The notes under the pieces were generated by a model that worked only from the letters and a program-made list of their open reading frames with translations, searched no databases and was not told where the DNA came from. The position numbers and the translations under genes were made by a program. From the NCBI GenBank assembly GCA_003427395.1, contig BFEA01001121.1:12333-43593 (forward strand): a DNA stretch of 31,261 nt. The letters are read 5' to 3'. The DNA is from Chara braunii. Its lineage: Eukaryota > Streptophyta > Charophyceae > Charales > Characeae. Below, one piece after another: positions 11,764 through 20,094 of this stretch. Numbering within the stretch: position 1 is the first letter of the stretch; each line of letters opens with the position of its first letter.

Positions 11764-12418
11764 NNNNNNNNNNNNNNNNNNNNNNNNNNNNNNNNNNNNN
11801 NNNNNNNNNNNNNNNNNNNNNNNNNNNNNNNNNNNNNNNNNNNNNNNNNNNNNNNNNNNNNNNNNNNNNNNNNNNNNNNNNNNNNNNNNNNNNNNNNNNN
11901 NNNNNNNNNNNNNNNNNNNNNNNNNNNNNNNNNNNNNNNNNNNNNNNNNNNNNNNNNNNNNNNNNNNNNNNNNNNNNNNNNNNNNNNNNNNNNNNNNNNN
12001 NNNNNNNNNNNNNNNNNNNNNNNNNNNNNNNNNNNNNNNNNNNNNNNNNNNNNNNNNNNNNNNNNNNNNNNNNNNNNNNNNNNNNNNNNNNNNNNNNNNN
12101 NNNNNNNNNNNNNNNNNNNNNNNNNNNNNNNNNNNNNNNNNNNNNNNNNNNNNNNNNNNNNNNNNNNNNNNNNNNNNNNNNNNNNNNNNNNNNNNNNNNN
12201 NNNNNNNNNNNNNNNNNNNNNNNNNNNNNNNNNNNNNNNNNNNNNNNNNNNNNNNNNNNNNNNNNNNNNNNNNNNNNNNNNNNNNNNNNNNNNNNNNNNN
12301 NNNNNNNNNNNNNNNNNNNNNNNNNNNNNNNNNNNNNNNNNNNNNNNNNNNNNNNNNNNNNNNNNNNNNNNNNNNNNNNNNNNNNNNNNNNNNNNNNNNN
12401 NNNNNNNNNNNNNNNNNN
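11764..12418. other. Assembly gap (655 N)
   Basis: Unresolved bases. The sequence on both sides is C/T-rich (CTCGCCCCCTCC before, TTTCATCATCTTTCATTT after), so an unassembled simple repeat is plausible. Confidence 1.
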
Positions 12419-12550
12419 TTCTCTCAGATCTTTCATCATCTTTCATTTTTTTTCAATTCAACTTCACTACCTACCTGCCACTACTCCTAAGGCTAATAGA
12501 GGGGACCCCTGCGAACGTAGCTTTGTTGTCTCCCACCAGCCATCAGAGGG

Positions 12551-12764
12551 GATGCATGTTGCCCCCCCCCTCAAAAAACCATGGTAGCCAGGATAAGGTG
12601 GGCAACCAGTGTGGGTCCGACTAACGCAAAGACCGAGCAGTTTGCCAGTAGCTGATGGATGCATGTTGCCCCCCCCCAAGAAAAAACCATAGTGGTCTAG
12701 GATAAGGTGGGGCAACTAGTGTGGGTCCGACTAAAGCAAAGACCGAGCAGTTTGCCAGTAGCTG
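12551..12764. repeat. Tandem duplication, period 107 bp, two units
   Basis: Both units start GATGCATGTTGCCCCCCC and end TTTGCCAGTAGCTG, with a handful of substitutions between them. No coding function is seen. Confidence 0.9.
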
Positions 12765-12883
12765 CCCTCCCTTTTCATCGTTTTCCACCCCTAGCCGAAT
12801 AACAAAGAGCAGTGTCTACGCACAACACTCTCCCACACACCACACACAACCCACTTACACTCACACTCACACCCGTGTTGGCC

Positions 12884-12985
12884 AAGGACCCTGTTTATAC
12901 CTATCAGATGTATCAAGAAGGACCCTGCTAATACCTATCAGAGGTATCAAGAAGGACCCGGCTAATACCCATCAGAGGAATCTAG
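12884..12985. repeat. Tandem repeat, period 34 bp, three units
   Basis: Units begin at 12884, 12918 and 12952 with AAGGACCC(T/G)G, followed by AATACC(T/C)ATCAGA. They are preceded by a CA-rich stretch at 12833-12872. Confidence 0.9.
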
Positions 12986-13066
12986 CGTACTGTCACCGCT
13001 GGTGGGCCCAGTGACCTTTTTCCTTATTTTTATAAAGGGTACAAATTGCCCAGTGGAAATGTTGAA

Positions 13067-13480
13067 GGGGTCTGAAAGATGTATTTTTGCAAGGACAGTG
13101 GGACCGCCCCCGCAAATACTTTTGCTGTGAAACAACTGGGGGCCAAGTCCAACTAATATCAGATGAAAAGTTTTGGTTCCTTGTACTGCGCGGCTAGAAA
13201 GTGTGGCTGTTGGACGGGAGGGAAAAGGATAAAGAAAATCATGTCCGGCAGACCGGGGCAGTGGGAGGGCAGGGGAATAGTAATGTCGTGCGAATAGAAG
13301 ACGGCGGACGCGGTTATGATATAAGAAGAGTGCGGCAGAGTGTGGAAGTAACTGTTATCATAATTCACGGCCACCTGACTGTCGTCCTGCAGGACTTCTA
13401 AAGCTGCAATGAAGATAGATTTTCGCAATCAAACTCGGGCCCCACCAATATTTTTGCTGTGAACCTACCACCACGCTACG
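13067..13480. repeat. Inverted-repeat arm (left), interrupted by an about 255-bp insertion
   Basis: 13067-13146 (GGGTCTGAAAGATG..., TTTTTGCAAGGA, AGTGGGACC) and 13405-13480 (CTGCAA, CCAATATTTTTGCTGTGAA, CACGCTAC) match, in order, the reverse complement of 14923-14760. The intervening 13147-13404 has no counterpart and begins and ends AAGTCC / GGACTT, as if inserted. Confidence 0.65.
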
Positions 13481-13599
13481 TGACACCCACGGCCTAGGCC
13501 GTGGGCAATTCGGCCGCCCCCGCCTGGGCCTGGCACGACCGCACAGAAACTTGGCCGCCGCCGAGGCCGCAGGATCTGCGGCCTAGGGTGTCACGTAGC
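13475..13599. mobile_element. GC-rich foldback MITE, 125 bp
   Basis: Perfect 14-bp terminal inverted repeats GCTACGTGACACCC (13475-13488) and GGGTGTCACGTAGC (13586-13599) flank a GC-rich centre with GGCCTAGGCCG palindromes. The termini resemble the ends near 403 and 2993, suggesting one family. Similar GGCCTAGGCCGCG sequence recurs near 30890. Confidence 0.65.
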
Positions 13600-13779
13600 A
13601 GCCAGATGCTATTTTTGGGGGCTGCTCAATTCGGGATGTCTGTGTTGCCTGTGGGTGATGATGGATGCTCATCAGAGTGACTCCCTGGCGCAGTGGGTGG
13701 TGGGAACCAACAGTCTGCGGTTTTCAACTGTGGTGTGAGTGGGTGCTGTTCTGCTTTGCTCCATGTTGGATGTGTGGAC

Positions 13780-14150
13780 TGCCTCGTCTGTGCTGTTCCA
13801 CTGCCTTGCTGCCTGTCCCGCTTGCTTCACATGTGGTTCTTTTGCTGTGTTCGCTGTGTTGTGTGGCCGTGTTGCTGGTGTTGCCTTGCGCTTCGCTGCT
13901 CTGCTGCATTGCCGCTCATCCGCTGGTCGTGCCTTCCGTGTCCGCTTGAGCGCTTTGTAGTTTGGTTGCCTTGTCGGTGCTGCCTTGTGCTCCACTGCAT
14001 GGTTGTCGTGCTACTCGACCGCTAGCCTTGTCGTCCCCTGCTGTGTGGTTGCCTTCTTGGTGTCGCCTTGTGCTTCACGACGTGGTTGCAACACTGCTTG
14101 TAGCCTTATCCTGCACGCCGTGTCGTTCCTTGCACTCGTTTTTGGCATTG
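13780..14150. repeat. Degenerate GC-rich minisatellite-like repeats
   Basis: Variants of TGGTTGCCTTG..GGTG..GCCTTGTGCT recur at about 13863, 13973 and 14046 with irregular spacing. The several cysteine- and leucine-rich open frames here come from TGC/TTG repetition and are not credible genes. Confidence 0.5.
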
Positions 14151-14296
14151 TGCAGCCATGTTGCCCCTACTGAGTCTACTGCTTTGCCTGGTGCTCCGCA
14201 GGGTTGCTGTTCCCTAATGTGTTCCACCTGGGGGACAATCTGCCTTCAACATGTGTCAAAACGTTCATAATCCAAACCACCCAATACAAAGACTCC

Positions 14297-14355
14297 ACAG
14301 ATTGTCAGGGTTCAGCCTCCTGATGAGTCGGTGCAACTCCGGCGAAACACTCTGT
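14297..14355 (+). ncRNA. Hammerhead ribozyme, type III layout
   Basis: All catalytic core parts are present in order. Helix III 5' strand ACAGATTGT (14297-14305) is followed by cleavage triplet GTC ending at C14306, a short hairpin helix I (AGG...CCT, 14307-14318), core CTGATGA (14320-14326), and helix II GTCGG (14327-14331). A 7-base loop and CCGGC (14339-14343) follow, then GAA (14344-14346) and helix III 3' strand ACACTCTGT (14347-14355). Helix III pairs at 8 of 9 positions and helix II at all five, including one G-U. The one blemish is an extra C (14319) between helix I and the core, or equivalently an A-C mismatch. Open-ended helix III is the arrangement of plant retrozymes and some viroid-like RNAs. 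No second copy or LTR was found. Confidence 0.8.
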
Positions 14356-14759
14356 CATCATCAGTGTCTGTTTATTTTTTTCGCTCTCCGTTTTTCCAAC
14401 TTGGTATCGATACTTCGTGCCTTTTTAACTTGTTGCTTTGTGTTGGTTGGCTGCCCACCCTCCCCCCCCATGTCCTCCACCCTATGTGACTTGCAACCTC
14501 TTGAAGGCATTGTGCTCGTCGGCAAATGACGGCGAGGTAACAAGGCACTGCGGGAGGAGACCTTTACCTTCTTGGACACGATCAGTCTGTGGATATTCTG
14601 GGATTGCTCATCCCCATTAGATTGGAAGATGAGGAACATTCTGCGCAGCAGGACAGAAGGGGCGAGTGCAGGTGCGCCTTCTTTCCGGCCAGAAGAGGTC
14701 TCCTATGCTTTGAGACCAAAGTCCATGGACACCTTAGGTTGTATTGTTTTTCTATTCTT
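14356..14759. other. No recognisable gene
   Basis: Contains a poly-C stretch near 14460 and overlapping short open frames in several phases with no conserved motif. Confidence 0.4.
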
Positions 14760-14923
14760 GTAGCGTGTCGCAGTAGTTTCACAGCAAGAATAATATTGGA
14801 GGGGCCATGTTTCGTTGCAAAAATATATTTTTCGTTGCAGTTTTAGAGGTCCCAGTCGTTTCACACCAAACCTCTTTGCAGGTGGGGTCCCACTTTCCTC
14901 GCAAAAATGCATCTTTCTGACCC
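14760..14923. repeat. Inverted-repeat arm (right)
   Basis: Reverse complement of the arm pieces at 13067-13146 and 13405-13480: GTAGCGTGTCG, TTTCACAGCAAGAATAATATT, GGGTCCCACTTTCCTCGCAA and ATCTTTCTGACCC. The two arms bracket about 1.3 kb that includes the type III hammerhead. Confidence 0.65.
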
Positions 14924-15446
14924 ACAACTTTCCGCTGCAAAACTTCGAAAGCGAGCTATTTCTGCAATTACAGCCTTGAGATGTCATAATGAGACTGACG
15001 TACCCTAGGTAATTAATGTGCTTTGCTCATCTTGCTCCACCTGGATTCTATCTAAGGTCTAGATTTCAACACTTCATGCATTTTGAATTCAATTCAAAAT
15101 TCAAATGACATTGTCCACAGGATTGAAACTCTGTCAGGCTGGACACCACGCCCGTGGGCCCACGTCAGCACTCTAGGATGTTTTGCAGATAATTTGGACT
15201 GTTGTATTACCCTGATCACAGGGCCCACTTGTCATATACACATGTGCATGCACCAAATGTTTATGCATGACATTGTCATTCCGACTGGATTCTTACTCAG
15301 GTCCATATTTCAACACTTCAAGGTCACCAGTATACAGCACAAGGTCATTAAAACTGTACATGGGCAACTTTCAGTCTAGAAACAGGCTAAATACTAAATA
15401 GCAATCATGACAACTTGAAGGTTAACGGCCCTATAGGCCTGTTGGT
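14924..15446. repeat. Intergenic sequence with a diverged direct duplication
   Basis: CTGGATTCTATCTAAGGTCT (15041) recurs as CTGGATTCTTACTCAGGTCC (15285), each followed by ATTTCAACACTTCA. A GACATTGTC motif accompanies both. No gene was seen. Confidence 0.5.
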
Positions 15447-15456
15447 AATGGTTACA

Positions 15457-15492
<36 letters not shown>

Positions 15493-15606
15493 AAGCTCCA
15501 TCTATTGGTGGGGAGCCACACCTGATGGAAATCTGGTCCAGCGTCCCTTTGAATACATCTGTTCCCTCTTTCTTGTGGCACAAACTGAGAATGGTTTCAT
15601 GGGATT
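15447..15606 (-). mobile_element. Short retroposon with A-tail, bounded by 17-bp target duplication
   Basis: Direct repeats AATGGTTACATGGGATT (15447-15463) and AATGGTTTCATGGGATT (15590-15606) differ at one base. Between them lies a T-run (to about 15488) and about 100 bp of sequence, which read on the minus strand is a short RNA-like unit ending in poly(A). Part of the unit (TATTGGTGGGGAGCC...CCAGCGTCCC) recurs at 25078-25120 and, more diverged, near 26440-26490. This fits a SINE or other small retroposed RNA. No tRNA-like promoter is visible. Confidence 0.65.
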
Positions 15607-15659
15607 AGGGACTAAACTCCAAGCTTTTCTTTTTTTCTTTTTTTAACCCTGACCAACGA

Positions 15660-15669
15660 CACTAGACAA
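15660..15669. repeat. Left target-site duplication of the Penelope-like tandem
   Basis: CACTAGACAA here is repeated at 23570-23579, immediately after the end of the downstream copy. An 11-base filler (GGATCAGATTT, resembling internal element sequence at about 15744) separates it from the first element base. Confidence 0.7.
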
Positions 15670-15684
15670 GGATCAGATTTCAAG

Positions 15685-16215
15685 TTGGTGAGAGGATGTC
15701 GAATGATTGATGATGTTTCAGTTTTTGTTAAGAGTAATAGCATGGATCAGATTTCAAACTCTCGTAGGGAATCCATTTTTCACAAGTTAGAAACCGGGTG
15801 TTACGACAGACATTTGACTCTGGAAAGAACCAGTACTTTGAATGACTGGCCATATCTTGGGTGTCGACTGTTGATCGGCGAACACCCAACGAGGATCTAC
15901 TGTCAGGCAACGCACAAGAATCAAGATGAGCTTTTTCGAGGTGATGGGCTGATTTTTCAAAATCTGCAGGATTACGGGTCCTTTTGCAGCGAGAAACAAA
16001 AAATGGCAGTGATCTCTTCCTTTCTCCATCGGGCACATACCATGGGCACTTTACCCGGGTCTAAGGCCTTATTCCTTTTCAGCCTGAAACTGGAACTCAA
16101 GCGCCAGCAGTTTCCAGACTATTATTTTGACAGGTCCCTTGTTTCCTTCAACACTAAAATTGGCGGGGTCTGGTCCCCTTGGATTGAGTGCTTTACAGGT
16201 TGGAAATTTTGGTAA
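15685..16215 (+). pseudogene. Reverse transcriptase C-terminal fragment (truncated copy)
   Basis: A 176-codon open frame covers RT motif C (RMIDDVSVF, Asp-Asp codons at 15709-15714) and the following palm/thumb region (YLGCRLLIGEHPTRIY, FLHRAHTMGTLPG, FSLKLELKRQQFPDYYF). Near the end, two bases fewer than in the other copy (AACTAAAATTGG against ACTAAAAAATTGG) shift the frame and give an early stop. The motif A/B part of the palm is absent because the copy is 5'-truncated, so it cannot encode a working enzyme. Confidence 0.85.
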
Positions 16216-16352
16216 ACCCTGGGACGGTTTCTTACAGGCCTTATTATTTTAGACCGTCAATATTTTCGATGCTTCTGGATTTTGTTTTTTAGTCCGGCCT
16301 ATACTTCGTTAGACCATAAGTTAGTTAGTTCTCACCTATTCCCATACCCAGA

Positions 16353-16416
16353 GCGCCCCTGAGGAGTGTCGGTTCACTGGCGAGCCGGCTGAAACAGCTG
16401 TCAGGTTCATTTGCCA
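16353..16416 (+). ncRNA. Hammerhead ribozyme, type I, in the upstream Penelope-like copy
   Basis: Core CTGAGGA (16359-16365; position 7 is G, which the consensus allows) is followed by a helix II hairpin (16366-16390). GAA (16391-16393) and the palindrome ACAGCTGT (16394-16401) follow; the palindrome can act as a 2-bp helix III in a monomer or an 8-bp helix III in a dimer. The cleavage triplet is GTC, with C at 16402. Helix I pairs GCGCC (16353-16357) with GGT and GC downstream (16404-16414), with an internal loop; the first pair is an A-C mismatch. Helix II closes with a G-U. Confidence 0.75.
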
Positions 16417-16863
16417 GTCGAGTTTCATGCTATGGCGGAATTCTTTCCGTCAATTTTGATTGTGCTTTATGTTAAATCTTATGCGAGCTGATGCGCTCGG
16501 GGTTTTCTACTTTCTACTTTTATTCTCCTGACTCCCTTCTCCTCTCCTTGTCTCGTTACCTTGAGTGTGCATTCACTTGGTTGTGTCATACATTGGACTT
16601 TTTTCCACTTTGACACGCACATAGCTAACCGACGGGGAATAGTACCTCGTTAGAGTGACTATGATCGTACTACAACGCTTGCACTTTACACTCAGTGCTC
16701 TACCTTCCCCTATCCTCTTCCCTAACCCCTCTTTCTCTCCCTTCTCCCTTAATTTTCCTTCACTTGCTCCCAGTTCCTACCTATCCTCCCTTCTTCTTGA
16801 TTCTTCTTCTCTCCATTCCCCTCTTATCTAAGCGCGGGTGGTTCTTCTCTTACTTTTGCAAGG

Positions 16864-18430
16864 ATGTGTTTAGTCTTCGGGATGAATAGGCAGAGTGTTT
16901 GTCATTTCTTCTACTTACCTGGGCATTTCATCAGAGAATGTCCTTTTCAGAACGTGCCGTATGCAGCTGAGATGACAGCCAGGATTCTGAACAACGCGCC
17001 TAACTCCTCGAACAGCGGGGGTGGTGGTTTTTTGCAAGCACCAGCACAGGGGGCTGCGGTGGCCAATACGTCAAGCGCCATTGTTCCTTATCAAGCGCCT
17101 CAGAATAGAGGCTATGGAGGCAACGGCAACAGATATTCCAACAACGGCTACGGCGGAGGTTACAACAACGGTCAACGATATCAGAGGAACTGGTCTGGTG
17201 GGTCTAGGGAGAGGGAACAGGAATATAAGGTTGACAAAATTTACGGGCTACTTTCATAACAGATGGAAGAGCGTGAGCAGAAGAACAGGGAAACGGCTAG
17301 GCTGTTATCGCTAGAAGAGGAGAAGAAGAAACTTCAGGAGGTAGAGGTAGGACGTGCGGCGGAGAAGAAAGAGAAGAAAGCGCAAGAGGCGAGACTAGGG
17401 CACATCATCCGGATCAATGTCAAAGCAGTGTGTGAATCGTCGTTGAGGAGGACGGTTGAATTACCGAGCGATGAGGAGTCCGACATCAACAAGCTTCGAA
17501 GGGAGATAGACGGACTCAAATCCAACTGCAATGTTGCCCCGAAGTTGTCCCTCGATGTTTTACGTAAAGAGAAGGACGCTCTTGTACAGTCACAAGATCA
17601 GTGCAGTGAAGAAGACAGGCTTCGGATGGAGATCGAAGAGCTTAAGATAAAGACAGGTCAGCAGAAGTCGTCGGCTTCTCAGCAGGATAAAGATGAGTTA
17701 CTCGCCCTGCAGATGTAGATCGACGAGCTGAATGGGTCCGAAAGGCACTTGAAGCAAAAAGCTCAGAAGTCTCCTCGCTCAAGAAAAAGAACTCTCATCT
17801 GAGGAATGAGTTCAGCGAACTGAAGGATGAATTCGTCCTTATCCGCAATGCGGGGAAGAGGAGTGTTGAAGGGGTGGTTGAAAGAAGTCCGTCGGAGGCT
17901 CCATCGCGAGGAAAAACGAGAGCTCCTGCAGATTCCAACGCCATGTATACGCCCAAGGATATAGAGGGGCTATACAAAGCTTATAAAGAAGTGTTGGCTG
18001 CTAATGAGATGGCGTTACGGGAGGCTGAATTTCTCAAGCTGAATTTCTCAAGAAGCGGATGGTGAAAGGAGGTGCTTCAAGGATTCGAAAATCCACACGA
18101 CGGACGGCTACCTCGAAGAGAATTACTCCCCGAAATCTTAAATCTACCATGGATGCTGTCGAGATTGGTTCCGATGAGGATAATGAAGCAGAAGACAAGG
18201 GAGGGGACAAGACTAAGCAGGGAAAGAATCAAGGAGGATTGGATGTCGCTCAAGAATTGGAGGAAACCAAGCTTCAAACCTTCCGCGAGAAGAGCCTCAA
18301 GGAGCTGCGTACAGGAAAGAAGCAGGATTTGGAAGAACTTTGTAAAGAGGAGGGTATAACCTACATTCGGCTTGACCAGGCAAAGGTCGACATCGCTGAG
18401 ATTCGAGCAAGAAGAGATTTTGATGAGTGA
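16864..18430 (+). pseudogene. ORF1: zinc-knuckle, glycine/asparagine-rich, coiled-coil protein (broken)
   Basis: The N-terminus has a CCHC-like knuckle, C-x-x-F-x4-H-x4-C (CHFFYLPGHFIREC): the second Cys is Phe (TTC at 16909-16911). A Gly/Asn/Tyr-rich stretch (RGYGGNGNRYSNNGYGGG) follows, then long Lys/Glu-rich heptad-like segments predicted to be coiled coil. The frame is broken by TAA (17257) and TAG (17716), a frame change near 17750, and a 14-bp tandem duplication (CTGAATTTCTCAAG at 18025 and 18039). The last segment (18059-18430) is again charged. The likely role is RNA binding or RNP assembly, gag-like. Its membership of the element is inferred from position between the two hammerheads; capture of a host knuckle gene is an alternative. 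Confidence 0.75.
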
Positions 18431-18570
18431 ATCAAGTCAAAATTCGTGCAAGAGGGTGATGACCATGATCAGCAATACTCCACATCAGTTGAGGAGAATA
18501 TCGATGGCTAGGGGGACTCCCTGAGTGCATCATTTTAAGGAGTCTTGCTTTTTTCTGTAAGGACTATCGA

Positions 18571-19010
18571 ATGGTTTTGCCGACTGATGAGGTATTGTAT
18601 ATTTTTCAACTGGTGGTTATTTTATTGATTGTTTCTGGTAAGATCAAGTGGGGATCTAAATTTCGCTGGTTATTATCTTCTTTAATTAATTCTAACTATG
18701 ATTTTCGGTCATGTCTTGTACCTGCAGTTTACGCTCTCCTTTCACCTTGGTTCCCACACGTTTATATTGGTTGCACGTCTCGATCAATAGGTGTTAGATG
18801 GAAAGAACACGTGGCTTGTACCTTGTCTTCAAGTTCTATTAAAGCTAATGGTTAACTTTATCGCAGCATCGCTGGCTTCGAAGAGTTAATCCATATAACT
18901 ATGTTGTTATTCCCTTGTTCGTTACCAACGATTTAGATTTTACTGAAATCTCAGAGTTTTTTTCATTTGTCCTTTCGACCCTTCCCTCAATTCTCGCCCT
19001 CACCAACGAA
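18571..19010 (+). pseudogene. GIY-YIG endonuclease segment of the Penelope-like element
   Basis: The frame has the signature AVYALLSPWFPHVYIGCTSR followed by SIGVRWKEH: the first motif Tyr, the YIG, and the Arg and Glu-His that follow in PLE nucleases. It is interrupted by an in-frame TAA (about 18853), and the sequence continues after a frame change as VNPYNYVVIPLFVTNDLDF (18880-18940). The domain would nick target DNA to prime reverse transcription. It lies about 1.5 kb upstream of the RT rather than after it. Confidence 0.8.
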
Positions 19011-19639
19011 CGGGCCTACGTGGCTGTCTCTATCTTCCCTCCTCCCCTCCTCCTACCTCTACCCCTTCTCCCTTCCTTCCTCAACCACCTTTTTCCGTCT
19101 ATCGACCGCGTCCCGCTGCTTATATAACCCATCCTTCTTCCTCATCTGATTATATTAGTCTGTCTCCCTTTCCCCCTTCCCGCTCTTCTCCCCTCCTCCT
19201 CTTCAGTCTCGTTATTCCCTTTCTCTTTTCTTCATCCCTCGGTTTGCAGTCTGTTAGTTTACTATCTATTCTTCGTAAAGCTTTTGATTCCCACATCGCT
19301 ACTCCCTTTGAGTCCCTTTTCGATTCAAATTCTGTCAGGCAGTCGCTTCGCCGATGACTGGAAACTAATCAAGCGTATCTTTGGTTCGTCCCTGGTCTCT
19401 TTCAATGACCTGCCTTGTGGCCTTCTGAAACACTTCCGCCTCCAATTGCTTGTTGGCTGATCCGTTACTGTTCAGAAACTCCATCTCTTCTGTTCGAATT
19501 CACTTCTGGAAAAAAAGTCACTTAGTTCTTTTGCTTAGTAATGCCTCCACTGGACGACAACTTGGTACTTGGGATTTGAACCGGCTTATCTCTGCTTATG
19601 ATGACATTGCAAACGATCTCGCACCACTCTGAAACTTGT

Positions 19640-20094
19640 GCTTTCACATGCTTGTAGGAAGAAATTTAACCTTTGCCTGTCCGCCAAATTGGTTGTGAAA
19701 ATTTGTTTCGATAATGGTCTGATTAAGGATAAGTTGCGTGATCTATGTAAATCCGTCATTCGTTCCCTGGAGTTCCCAACTCCTTACCTTGAAATTGTCT
19801 GTTGTCGTCTTAGGATAGTATGGACGAAGAACAAGGCGATCGCCGATTGGGGATATTTTGTATAACTTTCGTTCCTTCGTGGCTAAATTTGAGCCCGTTT
19901 GTAACTGTTCGAACGTCGATACTAGCTACCCTAGGGTTGAGGGTCATGTCTCTTTTATATTTACTCAATCTGATCTCATTCCTCACTTTCTGCGTAACTC
20001 CAATAATATTGTTCTTCCAAAATATGAAGTTGACATCCGTAGTCTTGGGAAACAAGTTTGCTCCTCCTTCTCGGCATTTTCAAAACTGACGTGA
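19640..20094 (+). pseudogene. Linker between GIY-YIG and RT, with C-x-C/His motif
   Basis: In the best frame (19858-20094), FEPVCNCSNVDTSYPRVEGH gives a Cys-x-Cys pair followed by His, possibly part of a metal-binding site. It is followed by SLGKQVCSSFSAF. The frame is broken upstream by several stops and again near 20085, where coding moves to the RT frame. Association with the RT is by collinearity. Confidence 0.5.

Larger units (their letters stand above)
15670..16611 (+). mobile_element. Penelope-like element, 5'-truncated upstream copy (pLTR-like)
   Basis: From AAGTTGGTGA (15681) to TTCCACTTT (16611) this copy is nearly identical to the 3' part of the downstream copy (21003-21650 plus 23282-23568). 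It then passes without a gap into that copy's 5' end. Partial head-to-tail tandems with a truncated upstream unit are typical of Penelope-like elements. It also preserves the empty site (GTTAGTTAGTTCTC) for the transposon inserted in the other copy. Confidence 0.85.

Noticed and set aside
11606-12490. Long open frames of more than 240 codons on both strands
   Set aside because: They span the N gap and consist almost entirely of unknown residues.
12551-12985. CRISPR-like array
   Set aside because: The units are contiguous tandem repeats without unique spacers, in a eukaryotic context.
13665-14270. Several Cys/Leu-rich frames resembling small secreted or membrane proteins
   Set aside because: They arise in all phases from TGC/TTG-rich degenerate repeats.
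17797-17840. CTGAGGA in ORF1 as a hammerhead core
   Set aside because: Followed by GAAG rather than GAAA, and without paired helices I or III.
18577-18610. CTGATGAGG as a hammerhead core
   Set aside because: No GAAA follows at helix II distance and no helices form; it lies in coding sequence.
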